A DNA stretch of 64,000 nt from Castellaniella sp. MT123 (GTDB lineage Bacteria > Pseudomonadota > Gammaproteobacteria > Burkholderiales > Burkholderiaceae_B). Positions 1-7,652 of this stretch are shown in pieces. The stretch lies in contig NZ_CP154879.1 in the NCBI RefSeq assembly GCF_039614765.1, positions 2,108,001-2,172,000 of the forward strand, given 5' to 3'. The position numbers and the translations under genes were made by a program. Position 1 is the first letter of the stretch. The number at the start of each line of letters is the position of its first letter. The notes beneath the pieces were generated by a model. That model had not been told where the DNA came from, ran no database searches, and worked only from the letters and a program-made list of their open reading frames with translations.

Positions 1-36
1 GCCGAAACCGCCAAAAGCCGGCTGAAGCTGCTGTGA
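1..36 (+). CDS. C-terminal end of an upstream gene (partial)
   Basis: The frame that starts at base 1 encodes AETAKSRLKLL and stops at TGA 34-36. This stop overlaps the GTG start of the next gene as GTGA, which is typical of translational coupling inside an operon. Too little is visible to assign a family. Confidence 0.45.
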   Translation, partial: AETAKSRLKLL

Positions 37-863
37 CACGACCGACGCCGGACCTGCCGCACGACACCCTGGCATTGCCGGGTGGCAGCCTGCACTACAC
101 GCAGGCTGGACAGGGCGAACCCATCCTGCTGATTCACGGGTCGCTATGCGATTATCGCTACTGGCGCTGGCAGATTCCGGCCTTTGCGGCCACGCATCAC
201 GTCCTGGCGCCCAGCCTGCGTGGCTGCTGGCCCGATCGCCAACCGCACCCGCAGCCCGGCTACCGGATCGCGGCGCATGCGCAGGATCTGATCCAGCTGG
301 CGCGTACGCTGAATGTTCCTGATGGGGTACACGTCATCGGCCATTCGCGTGGCGCCCAGGTCGCCATGGCTTTTGCCACGCAGGCGCCCGATCTGTGCCA
401 CACCCTGGTGCTGGCCGACCCGGCATTCCGGTTCGACGACGAACCGGAAACCCCGCCGTTCTATGCACGGACAGTGGATCAGCTGCGCGCCGGCGACACT
501 GAAGACGCGCTGCAGGAGTTCATCGACACAGTCAACGGCCCCGACACCTGGCGCAAGATGGTCGGCTGGTTCAAGGACATGACGCGAGACAACGCGGCCA
601 CCCTGGTGTCCCAGATTCTGGAAGCCAATACGCCCGTCCGGCTGCGGGATGCCGCCGCCCTGAGATGCCCCCTGCTGCTCGTGGGTGGATCGAACAGCCC
701 GGCCAAGTACGGAACCCGGCAGGACCGTCTGCAGCAGCTCCTGCCGCATGCCCGACGGGCACGGATCGCGCTGTCCGCCCACGGCATGAACCTAGCGAAC
801 CCCAGGGCATTCAATCGCACCGTGCTGGAATTCATTGAAACCGCCAGGGCCCTGAGCGCATAG
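33..863 (+). CDS. alpha/beta-hydrolase fold protein
   Basis: A 276-residue protein with a GTG start that overlaps the previous stop. The HG oxyanion motif is at residues 35-36 and the nucleophile elbow GHSRG at 103-107 (Ser105). His250 in the sequence SAHGM is the likely catalytic base. The acid usually found after strand beta-7 is not obvious, because the segment reads LLLVGGSNSP. Asp129, directly after strand beta-6 (VLADP), could take that role, as in some hydrolase subfamilies. No signal peptide is seen, so it is probably cytosolic. The substrate cannot be predicted; esterase, C-C hydrolase and haloperoxidase-like activities are all compatible. Coupling to the truncated upstream gene suggests a shared transcript. 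Confidence 0.85.
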   Translation: MTRPTPDLPHDTLALPGGSLHYTQAGQGEPILLIHGSLCDYRYWRWQIPAFAATHHVLAPSLRGCWPDRQPHPQPGYRIAAHAQDLIQLARTLNVPDGVHVIGHSRGAQVAMAFATQAPDLCHTLVLADPAFRFDDEPETPPFYARTVDQLRAGDTEDALQEFIDTVNGPDTWRKMVGWFKDMTRDNAATLVSQILEANTPVRLRDAAALRCPLLLVGGSNSPAKYGTRQDRLQQLLPHARRARIALSAHGMNLANPRAFNRTVLEFIETARALSA

Positions 864-894
864 CAGACAACGCTGCCGGTGCCCTGCCCCGGGA

Positions 895-1416
895 TCAGTA
901 CTTCATGTGTCCGCGCATTCCGGGCATCGCCCTTGCCGGCTGGATCTCGCACTGCGCCGACAGCCGCTGGCCATCCGCCAGGGTGAAGTCGACACGGACC
1001 TGATCGCCGACCTTCAGCCCATCGCGCGCCTTTTCCAGCATCAGGTGGTAGCTGCCGGGCTTGAGTTCCAGCTGCCCGCCGGCCGGCACCGTGACCTGAT
1101 GGACCATGGACATCCTGCTCATGCCGTTTTTCTGGGTGGTTTCATGCATCATGACCATCCCGTAGTCGGGTGAGCTGACTCCATTGAGCACGGCGGGTTG
1201 CGTCCCCGCATTATGAATCACCAGAAACCCGCCTGAGGGCGCGGGCGCCGGAATTTGACGGATCCAGCAGCTGGACGCCGTCACCGTGGAGGACACCGGC
1301 AGCTCGGCCGAGGCCGCCTGCGCCATAAGGCCGTCATGCCCCGCTGCCCCCCATGCCGAGGAGGCCAGCAACAGCCCGGCGGACAGACCCAATGCGTGTG
1401 TCAACATTCTGTTCAT
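895..1416 (-). CDS. PCu(A)C-type periplasmic copper chaperone
   Basis: A secreted 173-residue protein. The ATG at 1416 was chosen because it gives a clean signal peptide (MNRMLTHALGLSAGLLLASSA); earlier GTG and ATG codons would add acidic residues in front. The copper motif of the family, H-X10-M-X21-H-X-M, is exact: His91, Met102, His124, Met126. The family delivers Cu(I) in the periplasm, classically to the CuA or CuB centre of cytochrome oxidase. The gene is convergent with the hydrolase gene and stands alone. About 25 Ala/Ser-rich residues separate the signal peptide from the fold. The family is clear; the copper acceptor is unknown. Confidence 0.87.
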   Translation of the reverse strand: MNRMLTHALGLSAGLLLASSAWGAAGHDGLMAQAASAELPVSSTVTASSCWIRQIPAPAPSGGFLVIHNAGTQPAVLNGVSSPDYGMVMMHETTQKNGMSRMSMVHQVTVPAGGQLELKPGSYHLMLEKARDGLKVGDQVRVDFTLADGQRLSAQCEIQPARAMPGMRGHMKY

Positions 1417-1517
1417 TTCACTATCCATCACGTTCTGAGCCGCGATACGCCACCATGGCCTCGCGAAACCTACAGCCGGACCAGTGTACTATCGGCTTTT
1501 CAGTTCTCGTTTGCGCC

Positions 1518-1976
1518 ATGTCGAAACTTTCCGCTTTGGCTGATACGGCGTCACCCCCCGTGTCGCACATCACGGTCGAGGAATTTCGCAACCTGCTCGA
1601 GCGCCTGCATCCGTTCGCAGCGGTGTTGGGTATCGAGGTGCAAGAGATCCGCTACGGACAGGCCACGCTGCGCCTGCCACCCAGCCCGGACAACCAGCGG
1701 TTGGGCGGCATCGTGGCGGGCCCCATGCTGATGGGTCTGGCCGACCTGGCGCTGTATGCGGCGGTCGTCAGCGCAACCGGGATCCCGGAAGCCGTCACCG
1801 CCAGCCTGACGATCCATTTCCTGCGCGGCGCGCCCGCAGGCGGCGTTCTGGCGCAGGCCCGCATATTGAAAACCGGCCGCATGACGGCCGGTGAGGTCTT
1901 GCTGCTGCCCGAGAGCGGCGGAGAACCGGTGGCCCAGGTGATGAGCACCTGGTCGGTTCCCCACAAGACAGCCTAG
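1518..1976 (+). CDS. PaaI-type hotdog thioesterase
   Basis: A 152-residue protein starting at ATG 1518. The frame is open further upstream, but only from this ATG does the sequence look like protein, and it overlaps no neighbour. It has the single hotdog-domain layout: an N-terminal helix (EEFRNLLERLHPF), strands, and the central helix GGIVAGPMLMGLADLALYAAV region around residues 60-80 that normally carries the catalytic Asn/Asp and Gly residues. The family hydrolyses acyl- or aryl-CoA thioesters. The last 4 bp overlap the end of the convergent BMP gene. The substrate is unknown and the ribosome-binding site is weak. Confidence 0.75.
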   Translation: MSKLSALADTASPPVSHITVEEFRNLLERLHPFAAVLGIEVQEIRYGQATLRLPPSPDNQRLGGIVAGPMLMGLADLALYAAVVSATGIPEAVTASLTIHFLRGAPAGGVLAQARILKTGRMTAGEVLLLPESGGEPVAQVMSTWSVPHKTA

Positions 1977-3058
1977 TTCTTTTGCAGTTTCCCGACGACG
2001 CCTTCGACGTAGTAGTTCATCGCGTTCAGACCTTTGTCGTCGAGCGCACCTTCAGCCAGCACAACCTTGCCCTCGTTGGTCTTGATCGGCGCCGCAAAGA
2101 CGTTCAGCGTACCGTCGGCGATGGCGGCCTCTTTTTCCTTGACCTGCGCCTTCAGGGCGTCGTCCACGGCGGGGCCGAAGCCTTCCACGTCGACCATGTG
2201 TTCCTTGAAGCCGCCCCAGACTTGATCGGGCTTCCAGGTGCCGTCCAGGACCGCCTGCGCTTCGCGGGTGAAATAGGGACCCCAATGATGAGTCACGGCC
2301 GCCAATTGGGCATGCGGGCCGAATTTCGACATGTCGGAATGATAGGCGATCGCCCACTTGCCGCGTTCCTCGGCGGCCTGCACGGTGGCGGTGGAGTCGG
2401 TGTGGTGCGTGACGATGTCAGCACCCTGGTCCAGCAGAGCCAGGGCTGCATCGCGTTCCTTGCCCGGATCGAACCAGCTGTTGACCATGATGACGCGCAC
2501 GGTGGCGTCGGGTTTCACGCTGCGCAGGCCGCGCGTGAAAGCATTGATGCCCTGCAAGACCTCGGGAATCGGATAGGCGCCGACATAACCGACCACCCCG
2601 GTCTGGGTCTTGTGGCCGGCCAGCACGCCCGCCACGTAACGCGCCTGGTAGAAACGGGCATTCGCGGTGGCCACATTCGGGGCTGTCTTGTAGCCAGTCG
2701 AATGCACGAACTTCACGTCCGGGAACTGCTTGGCGACCTTGATCGTCGGGTTCATGAAGCCGAAGGACGTGGTGAAGATCAGCTTGTTGCCCTGTTGGGC
2801 CAGATCGCGGATGACCCGCTCGGCGTCGGCGCCCTCAGGCACATCCTCGACGTACTGGGTCTTGATCTTGTCGCCCAGCTGCTTTTCCATGTATTTGCGG
2901 CCCAGGTCCTGCTGCCAGGACCAGCCGGCCTCGCCCACCGGACTGACGTAGACAAAGCCGATCTTCAGGGGTTCCTGGGCGACGGCGGGCCCGGCGGCCC
3001 AAAGGCATGCCGCGGCGGTCGCAGCTGCCAGCGTATGGCGAATCAGATGGTTTTTCAT
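1973..3058 (-). CDS. BMP-family ABC transporter substrate-binding lipoprotein-like protein
   Basis: A 361-residue periplasmic binding protein of the basic-membrane-protein/PnrA (Med) family. A Sec signal peptide (MKNHLIRHTLAAATAAACLW) is followed by the typical strand LKIGFVYVSPVGEAGWSWQ. Family members bind purine nucleosides or related bases. It is the last of four same-strand genes (ATPase, two permeases, binding protein), 65 bp after the second permease. GGAG lies upstream of its ATG. There is no lipobox Cys, so the protein should be soluble in the periplasm. Ligand class is assigned by family; the exact nucleoside or base is not known. Confidence 0.9.
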   Translation of the reverse strand: MKNHLIRHTLAAATAAACLWAAGPAVAQEPLKIGFVYVSPVGEAGWSWQQDLGRKYMEKQLGDKIKTQYVEDVPEGADAERVIRDLAQQGNKLIFTTSFGFMNPTIKVAKQFPDVKFVHSTGYKTAPNVATANARFYQARYVAGVLAGHKTQTGVVGYVGAYPIPEVLQGINAFTRGLRSVKPDATVRVIMVNSWFDPGKERDAALALLDQGADIVTHHTDSTATVQAAEERGKWAIAYHSDMSKFGPHAQLAAVTHHWGPYFTREAQAVLDGTWKPDQVWGGFKEHMVDVEGFGPAVDDALKAQVKEKEAAIADGTLNVFAAPIKTNEGKVVLAEGALDDKGLNAMNYYVEGVVGKLQKN

Positions 3059-3123
3059 GAGAGAGGATCTCCGGGTTCGAAATCAGCGGATGGCGGTGAA
3101 GCAAAACGAATGGAAACGCGGAA

Positions 3124-4041
3124 TCAGCTGTTGGGGTTGAAGACGCGCCCCAGGGACGCGGGCATGTTGATGCGGATCCAGTCCACGTTGCGGGAAATGA
3201 GGACCAGCACGAAGATCGTGGCCAGATAGGGCAGCATGGACAGCAGCTGCGAGGCGATCGGCACGCCCAGAGCCTGCATGTGGAAGGTCAGGATCGTGAT
3301 GCCCCCGAACAGATACGCACCCACCAGCACCCGCAGAGGGCGCCAGGTGGCGAAGGGCGTCAGCGCCAGGGCGATCCAGCCGCGCCCGGAGACCATGTTT
3401 TCCACCCACATCGGTGTATAGACCAGCGACATGAAGGCGCCAGCCAGGCCGCAGCAGGCCCCGCCGAACAGCAGCGCCGCCAGGCGGATGCGCCGCACCG
3501 GATAGCCCAGCGCATGCGCGGATTCTGGCGATTCGCCCACCGCCCGCAGCACCAGCCCCGCCCGGGTGCGGTACAGGAAGAAGGCCAGCGCCAATGCCAG
3601 CGCCAGCGCCCCGTAGACCAGGGGATGGTGCTGGAAGAGCGCCGGCCCGACGAAAGGCAGGTCGGCCAGAAATGGCACCGACCAGGAGGACGCCTTGATT
3701 GTGGCCCCGACATAGGGCAGACCGATGGAGGCCGAGACCCCCACCCCGAACAGCGACAGGGCCAGGCCACAGGCCACCTGATTGGCGCCCAGCCAGACGA
3801 CCAGCCAGGCGAACAGCCCCGCCATCAGGGCCCCGGCAAGCGCACCGCTGACAAAGCCCAGCACGGAGCTGCCGGTCTGCACAGTCATGGCGAAACCAAG
3901 AGCGGCCGCCACCAGCATCATGCCTTCGGAACCGAGGTTGATCACCCCGGATTTTTCATTGATCAGCAGGCCGAGCGCCGCCAGCATGAGCGGGGTGCCG
4001 GCATTCATGGCTGCGGCGATCAGGGGAGCCAGTGCGTCCAT
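3124..4041 (-). CDS. nucleoside-type ABC transporter permease 2
   Basis: A 305-residue, strongly hydrophobic integral membrane protein of the BPD_transp_2 class (YufQ/NupC-like partner of BMP systems). The N-terminal segment has the pattern AALGLLINEKSGVINLGSEG, the characteristic permease signature of this class in which the glycine-rich loop follows the first membrane helix. It starts 3 bp after the stop of permease 1, so the two are surely co-translated. It forms the membrane channel with the 354-residue permease. Confidence 0.9.
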   Translation of the reverse strand: MDALAPLIAAAMNAGTPLMLAALGLLINEKSGVINLGSEGMMLVAAALGFAMTVQTGSSVLGFVSGALAGALMAGLFAWLVVWLGANQVACGLALSLFGVGVSASIGLPYVGATIKASSWSVPFLADLPFVGPALFQHHPLVYGALALALALAFFLYRTRAGLVLRAVGESPESAHALGYPVRRIRLAALLFGGACCGLAGAFMSLVYTPMWVENMVSGRGWIALALTPFATWRPLRVLVGAYLFGGITILTFHMQALGVPIASQLLSMLPYLATIFVLVLISRNVDWIRINMPASLGRVFNPNS

Positions 4042-4044
4042 GGG

Positions 4045-5109
4045 TCAGCGTCTCCAGCGCAGTCGTTGGTGGATCAGGACATCGCAGGCCAGCAGCGAAA
4101 ACAGCAGGATGCCCTGGAAGATCCCCGTGATGGCGTTGGGCATGCCCAGACGGGTCTGCGACAGTTCGCCGCCGATGTAGAACAGCGCCATGATGAAGCT
4201 GGCGAAGATGACCCCGATGGGGTGCAGGCGCCCGACAAACGCCACGATGATGGCGGCGAAGCCATAACCCGGTGACACCGACGGCGTCACCTGGCCGATG
4301 GGCCCCATGATCTCGCAGGCCCCCGCCACCCCGGCCAGAGCGCCGGAACCCAGCATACAGCCCCACAATGCACGGCGCGAGGAGAACCCGGCATAGCGGG
4401 CGGCCAACGGCGCCAGCCCGCCGACGGTCAGACGGTAGCCGGTAAACAGCCGCGACAGCATCAGCCAGGCAGCCAAAGCGGCGACCAAGGCGAAGACGAT
4501 TCCCAGATGCAGGCGGGTACCGGGCCAGACCGGCAACAGGAACCCCGCATCGAAAAGGCGGGATTGGGGAAAGCCGAAACCATCCGGGTCGCGCATCACG
4601 CCATGCACCAGATAGCTGAGCAGCAGCTGAGCGACGTAGACCAGCATCAGGGACACCAGGATTTCGTTGGCGTGGTAGCGGTCCCGCAGCCACGCCACCA
4701 GCGACGCCCAGAACGCGCCGCCGATCGCCCCCGCCAGCAGTGCCAGCGCGATCATGAACGGCCCGCCCCCACCACCCTGTCCATCATCGAACTGCAGGAT
4801 GAAGGCTCCCGCCGTCGCCGCGCCGATCACCAGCTGGCCTTCGGCGCCGATATTGAAGATGTTGGCGCGAAAGCACAGGGCCAGGCCAACGGCGCACAGC
4901 AGCAAAGGCGCCACCTTCACGCCGATTTCGGACCAGCCGCGCAGACTGCTGATGGGTTCGATGAAGAAGACCCACAATCCCTGCAGAGGCGATTTGCCGA
5001 CTGCCAGGAACATGAAGACCCCGCACAGGGCTGTCAGGGCCAGGGCCAGCAGCGGCGACAGCCAAGCCATCCGGCGCGAGGGTTCGGCCCGTGGAATAAG
5101 CTCAAGCAT
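4045..5109 (-). CDS. nucleoside-type ABC transporter permease 1
   Basis: A 354-residue permease with about ten hydrophobic segments and the class motif FRANIFNIGAEGQLVIGA near residues 80-98. It belongs to the YufP-like half of BMP-type importers. Its start lies inside the end of the ATPase gene (8-bp overlap), indicating translational coupling. It works with permease 2 as a heterodimer. Around residues 125-135 there is a Gly-rich stretch (DDGQGGGGG) in a loop, which is probably not functional. Confidence 0.9.
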   Translation of the reverse strand: MLELIPRAEPSRRMAWLSPLLALALTALCGVFMFLAVGKSPLQGLWVFFIEPISSLRGWSEIGVKVAPLLLCAVGLALCFRANIFNIGAEGQLVIGAATAGAFILQFDDGQGGGGGPFMIALALLAGAIGGAFWASLVAWLRDRYHANEILVSLMLVYVAQLLLSYLVHGVMRDPDGFGFPQSRLFDAGFLLPVWPGTRLHLGIVFALVAALAAWLMLSRLFTGYRLTVGGLAPLAARYAGFSSRRALWGCMLGSGALAGVAGACEIMGPIGQVTPSVSPGYGFAAIIVAFVGRLHPIGVIFASFIMALFYIGGELSQTRLGMPNAITGIFQGILLFSLLACDVLIHQRLRWRR

Positions 5110-6655
5110 GGAGGGTCTCCGGCACAGCCCCGGTCGGACCCGGGAAGGCCGCGGCCGGGTCCGGCCACAGGCCGCTCATCCATTGGCCGATCTGCTCGCG
5201 GCTGGCTTGTGCGCGTTCAATGGGCGGCGACAGGCGCCCCTTGGCCATGACCACCAGTCGATCGGACAATTCGAACAATTCGTCGAGCTCCTCGGAGATC
5301 AGCAGGATGGCGCAACCCGCGTCGCGCAGGGCCAGCAGTTCGCCCCGGATCTGGGCCGCCGCGCCGACATCCACCCCCCAGGTCGGCTGGGCAATAAGCA
5401 GCAGCCGGGGGCGGCGCACCACTTCCCGGCCAACGATGAATTTCTGCAGGTTGCCGCCCGACAGGCTGCCCGCCAGCGCATGCGGACCCGCGGCCTTGAC
5501 GTGAAACCGGCGGATGATGCCCTCGGTGAGCTGGTGCACCATGCCCGAGCGGATCCAGCCGTGCCGGACAGTATCCGCCCCCTGATGGGACAACAGCAGG
5601 TTGCGCGCCAGGCTGAGTTCGGGCACCGCGCCACGCCCCAGGCGTTCTTCAGGCACGAATGCCAGGCCCTGTGCCCGCCGCCAGGCCGCCGAGCGCCGGC
5701 CCATGGGCGTCCCGTCGAGGTGAATGGCGGCATCCGCCGCCCTGCGGTCCTCTCCTGAGAGTACCGCCATCAATTCCTGCTGGCCATTGCCGGACACCCC
5801 GGCAACCCCGAGGATTTCGCCGGCATGCAAGTTGAACGCGATACCCGACAAAGGCACCGCGAACGGATGAGCCCGAGGCAGGTCGAGGCCTGTGACCCGC
5901 AGCAGCACAGGCCCGGACGGCCGAGCCTGGCGCTGCTGCACGGGCAGGTCGGCGCCGATCATCAGACGCGACAGACTGGCCTCGGTTTCCTCGCGGGGAT
6001 CGCACACACCAGTCACCCTGCCCGCGCGCATGACCGTGCAGCGATGACACAGGCTGCGGATTTCGTCGAGCTTGTGGCTGATGTACAGGATGCTGCAGCC
6101 TTCGGCCGCCAGCTGGCGCAGGACCTCGAAGAGCCGCTGCACGGCTTGGGGCGTCAACACCGAGGTCGGTTCATCAAGGATCAGCAGCCGTGGTTTGCCC
6201 AGCAGCGCGCGCACGATCTCGACCCGCTGGCGCTCGCCCACTGACAAGGTATGGACGTGCCGATGGGGTTCGACATCCAGGCCATACTGCCCGGCCGTCT
6301 GTTCGATGCGTTCGGCCAGCGCGTTCAGGTCCGTATCCGGCGGCAGGCCCAGGGCAATGTTTTCCGCAACGGTCAGGGTATCGAACAGGGAAAAATGCTG
6401 GAACACCATCCCCAGCCCGAGAGCCCGGGCCGCGGCCGGATTGGCGATCTGGACGGCCTGGCCATCCCATTCCACGGCACCGGAGTCAGGTCGCACGACA
6501 CCGTAGATGATCTTCATCAGGGTGGACTTCCCCGCGCCATTTTCCCCCAGCACGGCATGGATCTCGCCGGGCTGCACCGTCAGGTCGACCGCATCGTTGG
6601 CGCGGACTGCGGGATAGGTCTTGGTGATTTGACGTAATGCCAATCGCGGCGGCAT
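5102..6655 (-). CDS. nucleoside-type ABC transporter ATPase (two fused NBDs)
   Basis: A 517-residue tandem ATPase of the sugar/nucleoside class (RbsA/YufO-like). The first half has Walker A GENGAGKSTLMK, signature LSVGERQRVEI and Walker B LLILDEPTS. The second half has the usual degenerate Walker A (GVSGNGQQELM) and signature LSGGNLQKFIVGRE, and normally does not hydrolyse ATP efficiently. It is the first gene of the importer operon, about 290 bp after leuE. Two inverted repeats lie just upstream (6668-6699 and 6779-6814) and may hold the control of the operon. Confidence 0.92.
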   Translation of the reverse strand: MPPRLALRQITKTYPAVRANDAVDLTVQPGEIHAVLGENGAGKSTLMKIIYGVVRPDSGAVEWDGQAVQIANPAAARALGLGMVFQHFSLFDTLTVAENIALGLPPDTDLNALAERIEQTAGQYGLDVEPHRHVHTLSVGERQRVEIVRALLGKPRLLILDEPTSVLTPQAVQRLFEVLRQLAAEGCSILYISHKLDEIRSLCHRCTVMRAGRVTGVCDPREETEASLSRLMIGADLPVQQRQARPSGPVLLRVTGLDLPRAHPFAVPLSGIAFNLHAGEILGVAGVSGNGQQELMAVLSGEDRRAADAAIHLDGTPMGRRSAAWRRAQGLAFVPEERLGRGAVPELSLARNLLLSHQGADTVRHGWIRSGMVHQLTEGIIRRFHVKAAGPHALAGSLSGGNLQKFIVGREVVRRPRLLLIAQPTWGVDVGAAAQIRGELLALRDAGCAILLISEELDELFELSDRLVVMAKGRLSPPIERAQASREQIGQWMSGLWPDPAAAFPGPTGAVPETLHA

Positions 6656-6667
6656 GCGGGTACCCTG

Positions 6668-6699
6668 TTCGAATCATTCGTGAAACTGCCGGATTCGAA
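6668..6699. promoter_or_regulatory. inverted repeat upstream of the BMP-type ABC operon
   Basis: Perfect 8-bp arms TTCGAATC (6668-6675) and GATTCGAA (6692-6699) are separated by 16 bp, only 13 bp before the ATPase start codon on the minus strand. The sequence beside it is AT-rich (TATATA at 6715-6720), as expected for a promoter. This could be a repressor operator that covers the translation start. The regulator is unknown. Confidence 0.35.
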
Positions 6700-6778
6700 A
6701 AATTCTACTCAGGATATATAAGGCGGCCTAAAGGGGAAAAACCCCTAGGCGGGTGGGCCAGCCTGAACAGCACGAACC

Positions 6779-6814
6779 GTCAGTCCCGCCACACGGCCGT
6801 GTCCAGGGACTGAC
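6779..6814. repeat. 36-bp nested palindrome in the leuE-ABC operon gap
   Basis: The outer arms GTCAGTCCC (6779-6787) and GGGACTGAC (6806-6814) are perfect complements. Their centre is a second perfect 12-bp palindrome, ACACGGCCGTGT (6791-6802), set symmetrically with 3-bp spacers on both sides. No T-run follows on either strand, so it is a poor intrinsic terminator. A dimeric or tetrameric regulator binding site, or a cruciform, is more likely. A second hairpin with arms CCTA/TAGG and GGGG/CCCC occurs at 6727-6748. Confidence 0.45.
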
Positions 6815-6946
6815 ACCGGATCATCATGGTTGATGAATGATGAATATTAACCCAGCGTGATGATGGTTGTCAGAGACGGGCTGCAGCCCTGCCGGTCCAG
6901 GACGGCCAGCCGCGCGGAAGCGACACCCGGTGACGATCCGCCCGTA

Positions 6947-7585
6947 TCAGGCCTCGACGGCCATGCGGCCGGCGAACCACAGGAACAGGATCCCGACCAG
7001 CCCGCTACCGACGCGTGCCAGACCCTGACGGCGGCGGAAGGCGGCCGCCAGGCGCGCACCCCCGAAGATCAGCACGGACAGATAAAGCACGCTGCAGGCC
7101 TGCAGAATCGCGGCCAGGATCAGGAACGGGATTGCGGGGTGTGAATAGGCCGGATCGACGAATTGCACGAAAAACGACAGCAGGAACAGGATCGCCTTGG
7201 GATTGAGCAGGCTGAGCAACAGCGCCTTGTGAAAGGGATTGCCCGCAGCCGCGCCATGCACCGTCCGCGCCGCGCCGTGCGCCGGACGCCAGGCAGACAG
7301 CAGCAGCCGGATTCCCAGATAACCGAGGTACACCGCGCCGGCTGCCTTCAGCACAAAGAACAGCACGGGCAGCAGCCTGAGCACGGACGCCGCGCCCGCC
7401 GCCGTCAGGGTCATCAGGATGGAATCCCCCAGAAACACCCCGCAGGCCGCCTGATATCCCGCGCGCACGCCCCTGCCCGCGCCGGTCGCCAGCACGAACA
7501 GGGAATTGGGCCCAGGCAGCAGGATGATGAAAATCGTCCCGGCCAGATAGGTCCAGATATCCACAACCCCGTAGTGCGCCAGCAT
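6947..7585 (-). CDS. leuE: LysE-family amino acid exporter, LeuE type
   Basis: A 212-residue inner-membrane protein, the same length as E. coli LeuE. The N terminus carries the family hallmark LLPGPNSLFVL (residues 21-31) and then ACGVFLGDS; the middle has LLSLLNPKAILFLLSFF. Six hydrophobic helices are expected. LeuE exports leucine and other apolar amino acids by proton antiport. The gene is monocistronic on the minus strand, 67 bp after the CoA-transferase gene. The family is secure; the substrate assignment rests on closeness to LeuE. Confidence 0.82.
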   Translation of the reverse strand: MLAHYGVVDIWTYLAGTIFIILLPGPNSLFVLATGAGRGVRAGYQAACGVFLGDSILMTLTAAGAASVLRLLPVLFFVLKAAGAVYLGYLGIRLLLSAWRPAHGAARTVHGAAAGNPFHKALLLSLLNPKAILFLLSFFVQFVDPAYSHPAIPFLILAAILQACSVLYLSVLIFGGARLAAAFRRRQGLARVGSGLVGILFLWFAGRMAVEA

Positions 7586-7652
7586 GGCAAGATCCTTCGA
7601 TCAAGCAGAATGAAGCTGGCTATTTTAATGCGCGGCCGCCGCCCATGCCCGG

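Noticed and set aside
1982..3229. 415-codon open frame on the plus strand
   Set aside because: Antisense of the BMP binding-protein gene; the real gene has a signal peptide and family motifs.
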